Shown here: in pieces, positions 11,535 through 23,619 of the stretch | How the letters are laid out: every line of letters starts with the position of its first letter | Numbering within the stretch: position 1 is the stretch's first letter | Assembly: GCA_021186555.1 (NCBI GenBank) | Contig: JAJKFL010000005.1 | Coordinates: forward strand, 28,150,635-28,214,634 | Reading direction: 5' to 3' | Origin: Reticulitermes speratus | Taxonomy: Eukaryota; Arthropoda; Insecta; Blattodea; Rhinotermitidae | Length of the DNA: 64,000 bases | Position numbers and translations under genes: made by a program | Notes under the pieces: model-generated | What the model saw: the letters and a program-made list of their open reading frames with translations, nothing else | What the model was told of the DNA's origin: nothing | Databases searched by the model: none

Positions 11535-11640
11535 GATTCAGCTCACGAAACACACGGTGTATCCATTACAAAGACCAATAGGTGAATACTGTTTAGGGAA
11601 AAAATTGCCGCTGTTTTTTCACACCCCGAACGCTTCAGCG
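11535..11640 (-). repeat. Rep-A unclassified repeat, partial
   Basis: It contains cacggtgtatccattacaaagaccaat and actgtttagggaaaaaattg, nearly identical to the block at 15310-15350. It covers only the half carrying the cattacaaagaccaat motif. Confidence 0.6.
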
Positions 11641-11678
11641 CTGTAGAAATCCCCCGATACTCACTGTACAGTAGGTTT

Positions 11679-11693
11679 GGGGGGGGGGGGGGG
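11679..11693. repeat. Poly-G tract (15 G)
   Basis: Uninterrupted run of 15 G. Confidence 0.95.
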
Positions 11694-11699
11694 TAGCAG

Positions 11700-13410
11700 A
11701 GCCGTTGTGCACGCGAAATTTATACCCCAGACTCGATTTCGTTACTGTACTGACTGACCTATCCGAGCTACCGTAATCGAGTGTGTTCGTTATCCAATAC
11801 GTGTTTCGATCTAGTCAATGTTTGTGAAACATTTAAAAGTTTGACAACTGAATTCTTTGAACAAGAATACTTCAGAGCGTTGCCTATTGCCGTGTGTTTC
11901 CTTTCTTAATTAACAGAAACTAAAACCAACAAAATAGGCTTTACTGAGGGAGAACCCCCTGATTGTCTATGATAGGTTCCCAGGTATTGACTATTCGGAA
12001 TTTCTCCCTAAATAAAGTGTATATTATTAGTTTTAATTTCTGTCACTAATCCATGTGCGTTAGCAATACAGTTTAAATAAGCTTTCGTTGATACATTTGG
12101 AACGTCTGGGTTAAGACACCATGTACTCTGGTAGGTCATTATCAAGCGGTCGAATGAAACTTCTGTCAGAATATTCAGGGTAGAAGACCCTGGACGTGGG
12201 GCTGCATGAACGTTGATACGACAGTTTAAAACTAGCACAGAAAGAACTGGATAAAGAAAGCTGTCAAGACCTTTAATAGGCCTATTAGATCCTTCTTTGA
12301 CAAAGCATGAAGCATATCTTACGCACTTCCTTATCAGGATTCACATGACCCACGTGGCTGGCGGTACGTGTACCGTCGGTTATGAATCGCTGACCTAAAT
12401 ATTAACTGCCTTGAAAACGTCAGGTTTTGTCTCCGTTCATCCAGTTATTACGGACGGCTAAACAGAGGAAATGTGAAAGTTGAGATTGACCGTTTCTTGC
12501 ATCTCAGGGCAGGTTCCTTCCCTTACGTAAGGAAACAGCTTTCAGATGGACAAGAGATGTAATGAGATGACATTGACAGGAAACTAGTTTCTTTTACATT
12601 CGCACTGTGTCAGGATAACAGTTGATTTATCTGCATGAAAAAATGAACTAAGGTGTGCTACATGTTTGTGAGGATACGTTCAATATCTACGCCAGGCGTC
12701 ACTGATATATCGCTACTAAGGCTAGTGGACGTCTTTCTAGCCTGTGAGGACGGCGAATTCTCTGGCTAATAAACAGAATGATGAGGTCACATAACACGTG
12801 CTGCTGAAGGAGTAGTTGTCCTTGCCGCATAACCATTTGCTTCGGTTGGGACGTTCTCATAATAACCGATATCAAATTTTACATTAATTACTGCAGACAT
12901 ATTGAGGTATGTCAAAAATTAGTGAATATAAGTGACATTAGTGCAAGACGAGATAATCCTTTCAAGCACAACTCTTACCATATGTACCACCTGCTTCAAA
13001 ATTAAGGATAAACAATTAATTTTGCTGATAGAGTGAATTTATACGGGTTATATGATTCATAAAATACTCTGCGGTATTATTTCCTTGAACAGCATGAAAC
13101 GGCTGATTTCCGTAAGCGATATTTCGTGTGACGTAGGAACAGATTTCTTTTCGATTTTGAGATGTCCTTCCTGCTTCAAATCCAGAAATGGCAATGGTGT
13201 GTTCTCGGCTGAACAACCGTGTCCAAATGGAATGAACTTCTGAACTTTCGCAGGTTTTATTTGCTTCCATCGTCAGGGACTGATGTGATAGGAGACGAGC
13301 AACTAACGTGATGATTGTCCGAGAAGAGTTGATTTCATTCAGCCACCGTGAAAATTTCATACCTTATTAAATGCAGTAAATTCTCCGTATGTTGAATCAG
13401 ATAGGAAAAA
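11700..13410. other. Mostly unique DNA, no gene recognised
   Basis: A possible Rep-A scrap (cttaccatatgtaccacctgc) lies at 12970-12995. An isolated cagccaccgtgaaaattt motif at 13338-13355 is shared with 31830-31848 and resembles the outer part of Rep-B. Overlapping plus and minus frames at 13016-13360 are not convincing as genes. Confidence 0.35.
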
Positions 13411-13417
13411 CAATAAA

Positions 13418-13540
13418 TTTAACATGTTTTGTGTGGCTGTGAAACATTTTCTCTTGCTGTTGGGGAAGGAGATACATTACAAGCTTTTCAGAAAGAAGTG
13501 CTGAGCAAAATGTTTGGGCCGATGAAGAATCCGTTGGTAA
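13418..13540 (+). mobile_element. LINE-C internal fragment
   Basis: The frame reads CGCETFSLAVGEGDTLQAFQ, then KEVLSKMFGPMKN. It aligns with the conserved LINE segment YGCETW.L...LRVFE.KVLRKIFG that follows the reverse-transcriptase domain. The rest of the element is absent on both sides. Confidence 0.7.
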
Positions 13541-13544
13541 CTGC

Positions 13545-14980
13545 ACTGTTTGGATTCTGTTGGCCCGTTCTTACGCCTAGATTTGTTCCAACCGTCTATT
13601 TCTGGTTTTCCTAGAATCTAAATCTTCGTGGAACGGATTGCCAAGACTGTTTATGCACTCGAAAACATTTAATTTATCCCGGGCGGTGGCAGGGTTTCAT
13701 CTTCGTCACCTCTGAGCCCGGATCGGCTCTTGAGGCCTGCCCTACTTGCTTGCAAATGGATACAGGCATTTCTTTCTCCGGAAATAAGTCGGAATTGTCC
13801 ATGTCCATCCGGTGTCCAGGCTTAAGACGCGTGGCTCTTTTCGTCCATTGTTCTCTACATTTAATAACTAGTGTTTCAGCATATATAAGTTTACATTTCT
13901 GTATTTGTCGAAAATGTGTGTTCAAAGGACAACCGAAATAGCTGCTCGTTCAAAATACTTTTTCTTCGCGGAAATATTTTGTATGTTACACATACACACA
14001 CAGCCCTACTCGATTCATGTATTTACAATGTGGAAAGAATACTAGTGCGAAATCGTAATTTCTTTTTAATTAAGCTCATAAGTATACAAACCTACAGATG
14101 TAATATCCCAGTTCCCGGTTTCCTACCGCGAAGCTACTACAGACCGCCCAAATATACTGTGAAATGTACTTCATAATTTTGCCATTACGTACGGTAGCAT
14201 CTGCTGTTAGGACTATGTGCAAGTATTGGAGTATTTTTCAATACGATTCCAACCATGATTCCTTATTTTGTTGGTCATGACAGTCAAATATTTATACTCA
14301 TTTTTCTTCATTCCTCTTAACGGGTCTGCGCACAACAGCCAGGCAAGTACTGCGATAGATTTTTTTGGATGCGTTTCGAACCCACATCCCCAGTCACTTC
14401 TTTAATCAGATAATAAGCTCTAATTTTTAAATTTTAGTTCTATTGTTTAAAGTTTTAGCTGCTGTATATTGTGATATTGACAAGGACAGAGCACGTATGT
14501 CGGTCTACTGCTTTTGTGTAATAGTACTTTGACTTAGTTCATTCTTGGTGTAAGGACATCAGCTGCTCTCCTTGTAACTCATCTCCCCCTGTAGTGCGAA
14601 GCATCTCTTGCAGCACTACATAACACTGTCAAGAAATCAACTGTAGCAGAGCACAATGACCAATGTCAGTCTGCTATCCATTTTCAATAAGGTTCATTAG
14701 AACATGAACTTATACAGCACAGTGGTCCTTAGAGTCAGGTGTCTTCTGAGCCGTGACCATCGCGTTTCTATTGTCACCTCATGTCCGTACCTGCCCCAGG
14801 TGGACAGAGCTCGATTGATTACTTCAGAAAGAGGGTCAGATCCCCCGAGCAGGGGTGACCGTGCCTTCGTATGCGTCCACCTTTTATTCTCTTGTAGAAG
14901 TGTAAGAAGAAAATATATTCTTAGAAATACCATTGACTGCATACGATTTTAGGTTCTCAAGACAGTGAATATTAAAGTTG
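13545..14980. other. Unique DNA, no gene recognised
   Basis: Overlapping plus and minus frames near 13674-13941 and 14697-14952 have fairly even composition but no recognisable domains. Nothing is called here. Confidence 0.35.
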
Positions 14981-14984
14981 CGTT

Positions 14985-15160
14985 ATTTTTTGTGACGCCT
15001 TGTAGTTTGGTAAATAGCTACCAATGTTTTGGAGGAGCATGCTAACTGCACTGTCAAGGTAGACACTTCCGCGAAGGCGGAGGCAGCACGTACGCCACAA
15101 ACGTTGATGTTATATTCTATACCATACAAAAAGGCGTCAGATACTAGAAGACCGTAATCT
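14985..15160. repeat. Rep-B palindromic fold-back element
   Basis: The left end reads tgtgacgccttgtagtttgg, then taccaatgttttggagg. The right end, reverse complemented, reads tcttctagtatctgacgcc, then tatggtatag. Both ends match the Rep-B end consensus (cttctgggatgtgacgccgtgtag). The centre is GC-rich and contains ttccgcgaaggcggaggc. No coding. Confidence 0.65.
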
Positions 15161-15274
15161 TGACATTATTGGTGCAATTATGCTATTTTCGACTACGAAT
15201 TGAAAGCTACGCCTGTGTCTGAATGTAGATTCATTAACATATGAAGCACTCATGTCAAGTAATAACCTATGTAA

Positions 15275-15395
15275 CAATACATGTACTACCTCATAGCAAA
15301 CACATCTTTCTCCATTACAAAGACCAATCGGTTAATATTATTTAGGCAAATAATAGTACTTTATTTTGAGAATCACATGAAACATACATTAACTT
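15275..15395 (-). repeat. Rep-A unclassified repeat
   Basis: Contains cctcatagcaaacacatc, tccattacaaagaccaatcgg, ttaatattatttaggcaaat and tattttgagaatcacatgaaac. This is one of the clearest Rep-A blocks, and it directly abuts the 3' end of a LINE fragment. Confidence 0.65.
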
Positions 15396-15865
15396 CTCCT
15401 CTGGTACTGCAACCCGAGTCGGGTCTTGACCACTGGAAATATGCTTCTTCATTGGTCCCTGTCTCCCAGCCCCTGATCCCCAGGGTCTGTATATCTTGTT
15501 CTATGCTATCTAAGCATCTCATTGAAGGCCTTCCGCTCTTCCATGTACCTTCTGCCTGTGTGAAGATTGGTTACCTGCAGGGGCTAATATCTTCTGATCT
15601 TAAAAGTTTCGCAGGCACCATACTCTTCTGGATTTTACGACATATATTATGTCCGGTTCCTTGCGATGTATAACAGATTTAATTCCTGTTTGTGCCGATG
15701 CGTCGAATATCGTTTCAATGAATTGGGCCATAAATTTTCCTCAGATTTTTCTTTTGTATATTAACAAATCATCCTCATCACTTTCCGAAAACGCCCAACA
15801 TTCACTGACATATAATAGGATGGCTCGTATTAAGGTTCTACACGGTTTAATCACATACACAAACT
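15395..15865 (-). mobile_element. LINE-D 3' fragment (RT C-terminal region)
   Basis: Read on the minus strand, fragments give LIRAILLYVSECWAFSESDE, a KRKI.GKFM block, HRKEPDII, and GRPSMRCLDSIEQDIQTLG with RGWET downstream. This order matches the C-terminal third of a common arthropod LINE (family pattern: LYGSE.W.LS..DE, YKEPDI, GRP..RWLDS...DL). Several frame changes separate the blocks, so it is non-functional. The 5' part is absent. Confidence 0.8.
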
Positions 15866-16097
15866 AAGGGGGACAAAGTGCAGAGATATTTGACGTTAAA
15901 GCACGCGATAAATTGCAACTGTTTATCGCAAATACCTTTGGTTGATTATACTCTTGTTTATAATAACAATATTTCTTTGACGATCATCTCTAAGACAGAA
16001 ACATGTAGGAGAACAGTGCAAAAGGAAATAAATAAAACATACATACACGGTATAACACGAGGGACTTCGACGAAACTTATTAATTTGAATGATAATA

Positions 16098-16386
16098 TAA
16101 AGGTAAAGGTAAAGTTCTCCCTAGAACAGGCCACGAAGGCCCAGAGGGGGAGTAGAGGTATAGCTGTACTCTTTCTTTAACCCTGGCACTAGATGAGGGT
16201 GGGTGGCGAACTCCACGCGCCGGCTGCTTTACCCCGGGAAAGAGACCCGGTACCCATTTTATAGGAGGCTCGGTGGGCCCCAGGGCCGGTCTGGATGGGT
16301 GCGGAAAATCTCGCCCTCACCGGGATTCGATCCCCGGACCGTCCAGTCCGTAGCGAGTCGCTATACCGACTACGCTATCCCGGCCC
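16098..16386 (-). mobile_element. SINE-2, full length
   Basis: The minus strand begins gggccgggatagcgtagtcgg at 16386 with B box gggatcgaatcccgg. It runs through ccggccctggggcccaccgag and ends in the tail ctttacctttacctttat at 16098. It is close to the copy at 7508-7790. Confidence 0.92.
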
Positions 16387-16979
16387 ACGAAATGTAAATT
16401 GAAACCAAATTATGAAATCGCTTAATAAGAAAGTAGGCTTACGGTATTGACGTACACAAAATTCTCTCACACCAAAATCTCAGCTCTTGCGAGGCATGAA
16501 ACAAGAACCAAACTGTCTTTTCCAATTGCAACTCGAATATCGCAAGCTAACAGGGAATTCGCGGTGCTGTTTCCTGTGCGATATTTCGTGCTGGCTCCAT
16601 CTGTACTAAAACATGCATCTTCTACACCGGGCTTAAAGAGTAAGCTTTAGATTGGCAGGGCATGTAGATCTTGGTATAGTAGGGTGTGAGGGCGTGGAAT
16701 AGATTTCTCACATTTAGAGTGTGGTACAACTGCAACCTGTGACGACACACGATAAACTTTGCGTTCTACAAAGGGTGCGGAATTTGGTGATTAGCTGAAG
16801 GACTGTCACCTTTCCACGGCAGCTTCACGGGATTAGTCGTACGCTTATGTCCACTATTTGTGTCACCTGCTTCTTCGTCATGCACCCAGCAGCGTTCTAA
16901 GAAATGTCATGCTACGGAAGTGTTATTGTAACCGCTTATTTTGTTTTCCAATCATGGAAGAGAACAAAAGTAATTTGAC

Positions 16980-17165
16980 ACTTTAAAGCACTTGGTAATG
17001 TATGCACCACCTGTATTAACATAAAAGAATCTGTATTTCGCGCACAGTGTATTTGTGTTTGTCCTAGGATTCTTGGAATGAAGATTTATTTTTTTCACCG
17101 TAACAGCTTTTCTAGGAGCAGGGGTGTGTTTTCTGTGAGACAGAAAATAAAATTTCAAACGTTTT
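16980..17165 (+). repeat. Rep-A unclassified repeat
   Basis: Contains ctttaaagcacttggtaatg, tgcaccacctgtattaac, cgcgcacagtgtatttgtg and ggggtgtgttttctgtgagac in Rep-A order. It shows the probable left end (ctttaaagc). Confidence 0.6.
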
Positions 17166-17169
17166 ATTA

Positions 17170-18745
17170 ATGAAACGTAAGCTACAAAGGCTTAAATAAA
17201 CAGTGTATCATTTTCTGTGGTAATCACTGGCAAAATTATTTACCAAAACTGATCTTGCTTGAATACGTGTCAAATAAGGTTTTTCTACTTTACAACTGTT
17301 CTGCCTCTTCATGATCTCTGAAAAATTATTTTATTCTGTGACTTAAGATTTCTCCACATTTATTCTCAGATGTCGAAGAACAAATCTCAACACTCAAGTA
17401 TATCAGATATACATATAATATAATATCAGGGACAGTATTTTATTCTTTGTTGTTCGATGATAAATAGGCTGAAGCGGAGAAATTTTAATGGTGTGAGTAG
17501 GGGCTTTTTCTGTATTGCACAAGTGTCTGATGAGTAAAACTTCTGTTTGGCTGGTTAAACGACCAGCATATGTTGGCATGATGACGATGCTATGTTCGGA
17601 AGTGAAAATATACGTATTCGATGAGTAGTTCAGTTGTACCTCTAGACCATCAGCGCTGGCAGGATATTTTGCAAGGTGGTGGGTATTACCTAGAAGTAAA
17701 GTGACCAGATTTTCTAATGACCAATGCTGGACAAGATAGTTGTTGTTTAATTAATCCTTAATTAATCCGTAGACTAAACATGCAGGAACTGTAAGAACGT
17801 TGGTCAGGTTTTTGTAGAATTTCTATTGTTTGTTTTCATAAATTGTTAAATCCCAGGATGGTGCAAGTGCACCACCTTGCACCTCGCTGCCGGCGTCCCT
17901 GCTTGTTGACCCACGTTATGTACAGCGTGTTCTGTCGATTAGCAAAGGTCATATTGTGAAGCTGCATGAGAAGAGAATTTAAAGGAACAGCCAGAAATAA
18001 ACTTTGCGTTACATCCATTTTTGAATACGATTCTTATTATCACAGCAGAAATTCTGCCTGGTTTTTATATACACTGTCTTCTGTCCATGTCCGTCCTGCG
18101 CAATGCTGCACTCTTTCGGACATCAGCTGTCTCTGTCTGGCTGTTTATTGGCGCTGTCAGGCGGTGGTTATTAGGTCGTATATCAGAGAGTCGCAGATGG
18201 AACTGATGGTCATATCCATTGGACGCATCATGAGGAGGGGATCAGGCATCCTCCGACTCTTCATTCGTTTGGATGACCGACAATTTGTCAGTTGCAGACT
18301 TTGGAGCTACAGTGGTGCATTACACACACCGCGAAGATAAAACACAAACTGACCAGACTCGCTGCTCTGAAGGTCTCCGAGTCGAAAACCTAGGATAATA
18401 TAAACTCAGACGACCAGCCATATAAGTTCGAAGCAGAAATCCGATATATTTCGGAGACTTTCTCTGTCTCGGTCATCATAAAATACTGTCATTCTCTGGT
18501 AATGGAAAGAGCGAAGGCTTCCGAACGTTTGGACCTATGTACGTATTGATATCACCACGTTTCATAAACTGAGCACCGATAGAATAGAATATATTGTAAA
18601 TGGTACTCAGGAAAAGTTTTACAGGTATGCAGACGGAAAGTATTTTTTGGACTATACGCACATTACTTCCTCACCGAATCTCTCGTCCCCCCCCCCCAAA
18701 AAAATTAAGTATTATATTAGCAACATTTAATGTTTGGTAAGTATT
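17170..18745. other. Unique DNA, no gene recognised
   Basis: A 124-codon plus-strand frame at 17966-18340 is one of the longest in the window. It has no recognisable domain and no convincing splice acceptor or donor, so it is left uncalled. Confidence 0.35.
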
Positions 18746-18747
18746 TT

Positions 18748-18864
18748 ACGATGTGACACCGTGTAGACAGGTACCAAGTTTTCGGAGGAACCTGCTGCAG
18801 TCATAACAAGCAGAGTGTTCCTCATAATCATGTATGCCAGACTACACGGCGTCACATCCCAGGC
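18748..18864. repeat. Rep-B palindromic fold-back element
   Basis: The left arm is gatgtgacaccgtgtagac. The right arm is actacacggcgtcacatccc, whose reverse complement matches the left arm at 16 of 19 positions. Between them lie ttttcggaggaacctgctgc and a short spacer. It has the same ends as the copies at 14985-15160 and 36668-36775. Confidence 0.75.
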
Positions 18865-18869
18865 GAATG

Positions 18870-20440
18870 TAATCTAAAGACGTTTCTTGCTTTTAAATTG
18901 CAGACAGAATTAAAGAAGACCTATGTATCGTTCTTGCTCTGCACTGTTCCTCCCTCCAAGTGAGGGATGTTAGAGGAACAAGATGGCAACTTTCATAAGC
19001 GTATTATCGCTTGTCTCTATGGACCTTTTTTCCAGCCCTTATCCATAATAAGCTTAAACATCATGTCTAACCCTCAACATCTTAACTTACTCTTTTATAG
19101 ACCGAACAGCCGATTTTAAGGCGAAATGTTTTATGTTCAGTACGTTAGAACACACGACTAGACCCATATATAGAAATGTCTGGAGAGCTGTGTGAACATT
19201 CCGAGCAGCCCTGCTTGACCTACAGATCATCGCATTTGCTACGTGTGCCGTGCAAGAACGTTTCCTTTGTTCAAAGCCATCTAGGAACACGACAGAAAAA
19301 TTTAATTTCTGCAAGATGCTTCATAACATCCGAATTATAGTTTTAGGAAATTGAACTCGATATAATTTTGAAATTAAAATTTTATTTTTGTTTGCAAAAC
19401 GATGAGAATATGTTGGCAACTGCTTGTACTACCGTTGAAAATGACTGTAGGGCGAAAATTAAAAGTTAAAAAACGTGATGTAATCCAAGAAACCCGCATT
19501 CAAAAGGAACTGCTTTGGACCATCCACAAAACGTCTGAGCAGCACTAGTCGTCAGCATATGTTCAAAAACGCTGGTCTAGATAAACCATATAAATTTTAA
19601 GCATCATCCTTTCGGAATGAATGAATGACTGTTAGGTTGCGTAAGTACAGTTTCATCTGCAGCATATACGAAGTAGGTATTGTCGAATAGGATGGGAAAA
19701 TAATCCTCTGTTCTAAGCTTGTAAGGATTTGGTAGGAGTCCATCGTGTTTTAATTACAGTACCTTACTGTCTAGGGATACTTAGAAGCGGCTCTAATATT
19801 CTCAGAATAGTCTGTAACTCGCTTCAGATTTGAACCACGTACCTCCAAAATACAAGTCATGCGTCGATAACCTGCCAGTGTCCCTTTCATACTCTGGGCC
19901 TACAATTTTGGCCTTAGAACAGTATTTATCTTTCGACACATTAGAAATCAAATTACTTTAAGCCAGTGTCAGTACGTGTTGACAATTTTAAAAAAGAAGT
20001 ATGGAATTTGGAAAACATTAAGGTGTACTATGATCTAATTACGAACAATAAATCATTACAACAGAGTGTTAGAATGCACAGGGTCATCAAAACAAAAGGT
20101 GCGGTAGCTTCAAATGCCTGTATTTATTGATGTATTGCACTTTAAGCCAGGCACAATTGTTTCGTATAAAAACACATTCAATATGTGACCCTGAAAATCC
20201 AACAATATTGGCAAAGGAAAATCGAAACTCTACATAACTGCGAACAGTGTTCCTTTAGTCGTGTTGTCCACAGTACCTGCTATTTTTACTTTAATATATT
20301 TAGCCTCCCAGAAAGTATCACTAAATGATTATAAATTTTCAATTTTACGTGGTCTGTGACACCTGAATTATCAATTTACATGTCTAGTTCCCACGATTTT
20401 ATGGCTTTGTACATAATGACGTTAGTTTTAAGACGTCCGT
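18870..20440. other. Unique DNA, no gene recognised
   Basis: No repeat family or coding motif is recognised in this AT-rich stretch. Confidence 0.4.
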
Positions 20441-20879
20441 TTTTGGTGTTGGTGTTACTGAAGACTGCTAGGTCATATTCTCCTTCTTCTTGACTTTATG
20501 GATTAGGCAAGTCAGTGCCTGTACCTGCCTCAAACAACTTCCCACCCCTCCTTGGTCTTCGTCTTTCTCTTCTCTCAATCGTTTTATAATACCATGCTAA
20601 TTTCGATCTCGTATTTTCACCCGTATATCTGCATGGTTTATCCCTTTCTATGTAACTGCAGCTCCAGTTTCCCAGTTTATCACATATGTCAGTATGTACC
20701 TTTGTCTAAACCTATACGACTACAATGTTCGTATTTTGGACACTGTCCATCGACTTGGGTGTTTCTAAGCCAATTAATACTCATGTTAGTTGCAACACGC
20801 CATCGTCAGAAACAGTTACCTACAAAATAATTCTGTTTCCTCTAACCACGCTTTTATCCTTCGGCACACAAACCATCGA

Positions 20880-21262
20880 ACAGAGTATTCGTTATGTTGC
20901 AACGCCTGCTGTAACAGAGAAGTCGTTATGTTGCACCGCCTGCTGTAACAAGAGCGTTATGTGCACCGCCTGCTGTAACAGAGTATGTTATGTTGCACCG
21001 CCTGCTGTAACAGAGTAGTCGTTATGTTGCACCGCCTGCTGTAACAGAGTATCGTATGTTGCACGCCTGCGTAACTTCGGAGCTCTTTTCACATACGTTG
21101 CATTTATGTGTTTCACATAATACCCAGATTATCAGCAATTATTTTTCTGAACCGTATTAACCGACTGGGCTTCGTAATTGAGCTGCAGTGTGTTTTCTTT
21201 GAGATAGGAACTGAATGTTTATTATTATTTAGATTAATCCAGGCTTCAAAGGGTTAAATGGC
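20880..21262 (+). repeat. Rep-A copy with internally expanded minisatellite
   Basis: The right part (21080-21262) is a clear Rep-A copy: catttatgtgtttcacataat, attttctgaaccgtattaacc, cagtgtgttttctttgagat, taatccaggcttcaaaggg. The left part, where Rep-A normally has a single taccacctgctgtaac motif, is replaced by a tandem array of that motif. Confidence 0.65.
20885..21075 (+). repeat. Minisatellite, about 34-base unit, 5 to 6 copies
   Basis: The unit is approximately gttatgttgcaccgcctg plus ctgtaacagagtagtc. Units vary by small deletions (for example atgtgcaccgcc and ttgcacgcctgcgtaac). The array encodes a cysteine-rich chance frame (CTACCNK). The core matches the left part of Rep-A. Confidence 0.9.
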
Positions 21263-21264
21263 GA

Positions 21265-22545
21265 GGGAATTCAACGGGCTATGTATGCAGGAAGTAGGCC
21301 AAACCTGTTTCGAAAGGACTGAACGTCTGATGTTTTCATATGTAATCTGTGTGACTAAGATAGAAGTGCTGTGGTAGGACGGATTATAGAATCAGCTGTG
21401 GGAAGTCTGTCACCTGCAGGGCCTCACACATGACAAAAGTCAATACCTCACATGAGATGACGCGTGTATGCTGAGGTGTTAACACGTGTTACGGTTCTCA
21501 GCACGTCGGAGGATAACGCGAGATAAGTTCAATATTGAAGCGTGTCATCCTTGTCAATCCGTATGGTTTATGTTATTGTCAGAATACGGTTTCAGTTTCG
21601 AAAGCTAAGATGATAACAACGACATGCTGCAGTCAGGTTAACACCTCTCACGTATGCAAGCGAATAAGGCGTTGTGTTACTACTGGGGCATTTAAAAGTG
21701 ATCCTTGGAACTAACCTTAAACTAACGTAACAAGAGACAAATACTTCATGCGTGCGAAGAAGAGACTAGGCTTGATGTAACGCTTCAATTGTCTAGTTTT
21801 AGAAATCTTAGAAGTGGTTCCCAGGCTGTTGCACGAAGTTCTGTATCTACATTTCTTATGTCGCCAAAGTCATGTTCAGATTCATAACGTCGTTAAAATC
21901 ATAACGTAACAATTAAATCAAATATAGATCGCGGACTAGCATGCTGGACTCGTGCGTCGATGGTTATAATCTTGAATTCTGTGGCGTAAAAATTTCTTTT
22001 GCGATGAATTGTAAATATGCTACAGATCATCATCATCATTATCATTACATTATCATCATCTTGCCCCTTTCGGCAGAACTTTTATTTACGCAAAAAAAGT
22101 CTTTGTAGGTAAAATTTCACACAGTAGTCGTGTATGGAATCGTGAAGTTATGAACAGCATTTTAGTATACGCCTGTAGGTGATTCTGCAGGTATTCTTTC
22201 GAACTGTGCTAGCACCAGATGCAGCATGCCTGGCTTTAGTAGTTGGTTATCGCCACGAAACCGAAAGTTAGATAGCGATTCACGCTATAGAGACACCCCG
22301 TGATTGCTTGAAACTGTACAAATAAAACTACCTTAACAAAGACTGTACATACTCTGAGACATTACCTTATATGATTTCAGAACTCTGGAATAAGTGACGC
22401 CCATGTATTTTTACCCCACCTACAACCGACGTGTTATTACCGATTGTGGAGGATTAAAAAGTACGAAGATGGGGTGTCTTGTACCGGCAGAATATTTATA
22501 CCAAACTCCGCGAAAATAGGGCAGTTCGTTCTAAAATTTAAACAA
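21265..22545. other. Unique DNA, no gene recognised
   Basis: There is a short CAT/ATC-rich stretch at 22026-22066. Nothing else is recognised. Confidence 0.4.
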
Positions 22546-22549
22546 GGGT

Positions 22550-22575
<26 letters not shown>
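22550..22575. repeat. (AC)n microsatellite
   Basis: About 13 AC units, followed by a mixed GCGCGCTCGCGC purine/pyrimidine-alternating stretch to about 22625 that could adopt Z-DNA. Confidence 0.95.
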
Positions 22576-22580
<5 letters not shown>

Positions 22581-22734
22581 AATTATAAGCGGGCGCGCTC
22601 GCGCAAGCACGCGCGGACACACACGGCATAGTGATCTCATAGGCATACAAGTTTCCCTTAAGGAAGGATGCGCACTAATAAGATGGAAGTTGAGAGTGCA
22701 GACAGATTGGGTCAAAGAAGCCTGAACCGTGAAC

Positions 22735-22950
22735 CAGGGAAGGAATATAAAAAGAGTATGATGTATGGAGTATGGAGTAAGGAGGGGGGAAGACGAATGA
22801 GAAGGAGAGAAATCAAGGTGAAGAAAATCAGAAAAGAACGAGGAAGAGGAAACAAAAACAATGAAAAGGAAGAGGAAAAAGAGAGGTGGCGAAAAAGAAG
22901 AAATGGAGTAAAAAGTAGGAAAAGTAGTAAAAGGACAAGATACAGTAACA
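22735..22950. repeat. Purine-rich (GA) tract
   Basis: The plus strand is roughly 90 percent A+G over about 200 bases (for example gaggaagaggaaacaaaaac, gaaaaggaagaggaaaaaga). This strand asymmetry creates a lysine/arginine-rich chance frame on the plus strand and a serine/phenylalanine-rich one on the minus strand. Neither is a gene. Confidence 0.85.
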
Positions 22951-23133
22951 GGACAACTGAATGTCGAGTTGGGAACAGAGATGTCGTGACCTATTGTAAC
23001 CAACTGTTCCATAGCCAACCTTCAGGATTTGTGAAAAATCACACAATACGTTTGGGTATAAACAATGAGGAACACAAACGTTTGTAGGATGTGATGGTTC
23101 GATCGGTATCCTGTGGGTATGCCAAAACTGAAC

Positions 23134-23145
23134 ATTAAATATCAG
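23134..23145. repeat. 12-base direct repeat, left
   Basis: The sequence attaaatatcag is repeated perfectly at 23607-23618. It looks like a target duplication around the inverted-repeat element. Confidence 0.8.
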
Positions 23146-23606
23146 TGAATTATTTGTACCAACAAATGCACTAAGACAGTTTTTTCACTGTTTTCTTTAT
23201 TACAAGGATACCCCAATACGCATTTCGGCAGTTATTCTGCCATCATTAGGGGGTATTTTAAGTGAGTTTTTACATAGACCAATTCTTTGGTTACGTCATA
23301 ACAGTGAGTCAGTATTTGTTACCACATCGTATAAAGTTTTGTAAAATTAGTGGTATTGTTAAGCTGCTAAAAGTTATTAAATTTTAAAAATTACAATAAA
23401 ATCAAGTAGTATATCATACTACCCTCTATAGTATAATTATTAATTAATGGCAGCGTGGTCCTATTTTCAGCGTGTATTCCAGTTATCTGTTGAAATATTA
23501 AAAATATTTCCTTATAATAAAGAAAACAGTGAAAAAACTGTCTTAGTGCATTTGTTGGTACAAATAATTCAATTATAAAAAGATGCACGGTGAATATAAA
23601 GTGAAA
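23146..23606. mobile_element. Inverted-repeat element with 62-base arms
   Basis: The left arm (23146-23207) and right arm (23510-23571) are reverse complements with a single mismatch. The left arm starts exactly at the left direct repeat. The right arm is followed by 35 bases before the right direct repeat. Inside the left arm's inner flank, the minus strand carries a hammerhead-like core: a five-pair stem (ggcag/ctgcc) followed by gaaa, enclosed by complementary atacccc and ggggtat. No coding. It may be a Penelope-type terminal sequence or another fold-back retroelement. Confidence 0.7.
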
Positions 23607-23618
23607 ATTAAATATCAG
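23607..23618. repeat. 12-base direct repeat, right
   Basis: attaaatatcag, identical to 23134-23145. Confidence 0.8.
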
Positions 23619-23619
23619 A

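Noticed and set aside
17966-18340. 124-codon plus-strand frame
   Set aside because: No recognisable family, no splice context, composition typical of a chance frame.
20450-20640. Possible LINE remnant on the minus strand (arginine-rich frame)
   Set aside because: No block in the order expected for a reverse-transcriptase C-terminus could be confirmed.
22437-23087. 193-codon minus and 139-codon plus open frames
   Set aside because: They are created by the (AC)n tract and the purine-rich tract, which remove stops; the sequence is low complexity with no domain.
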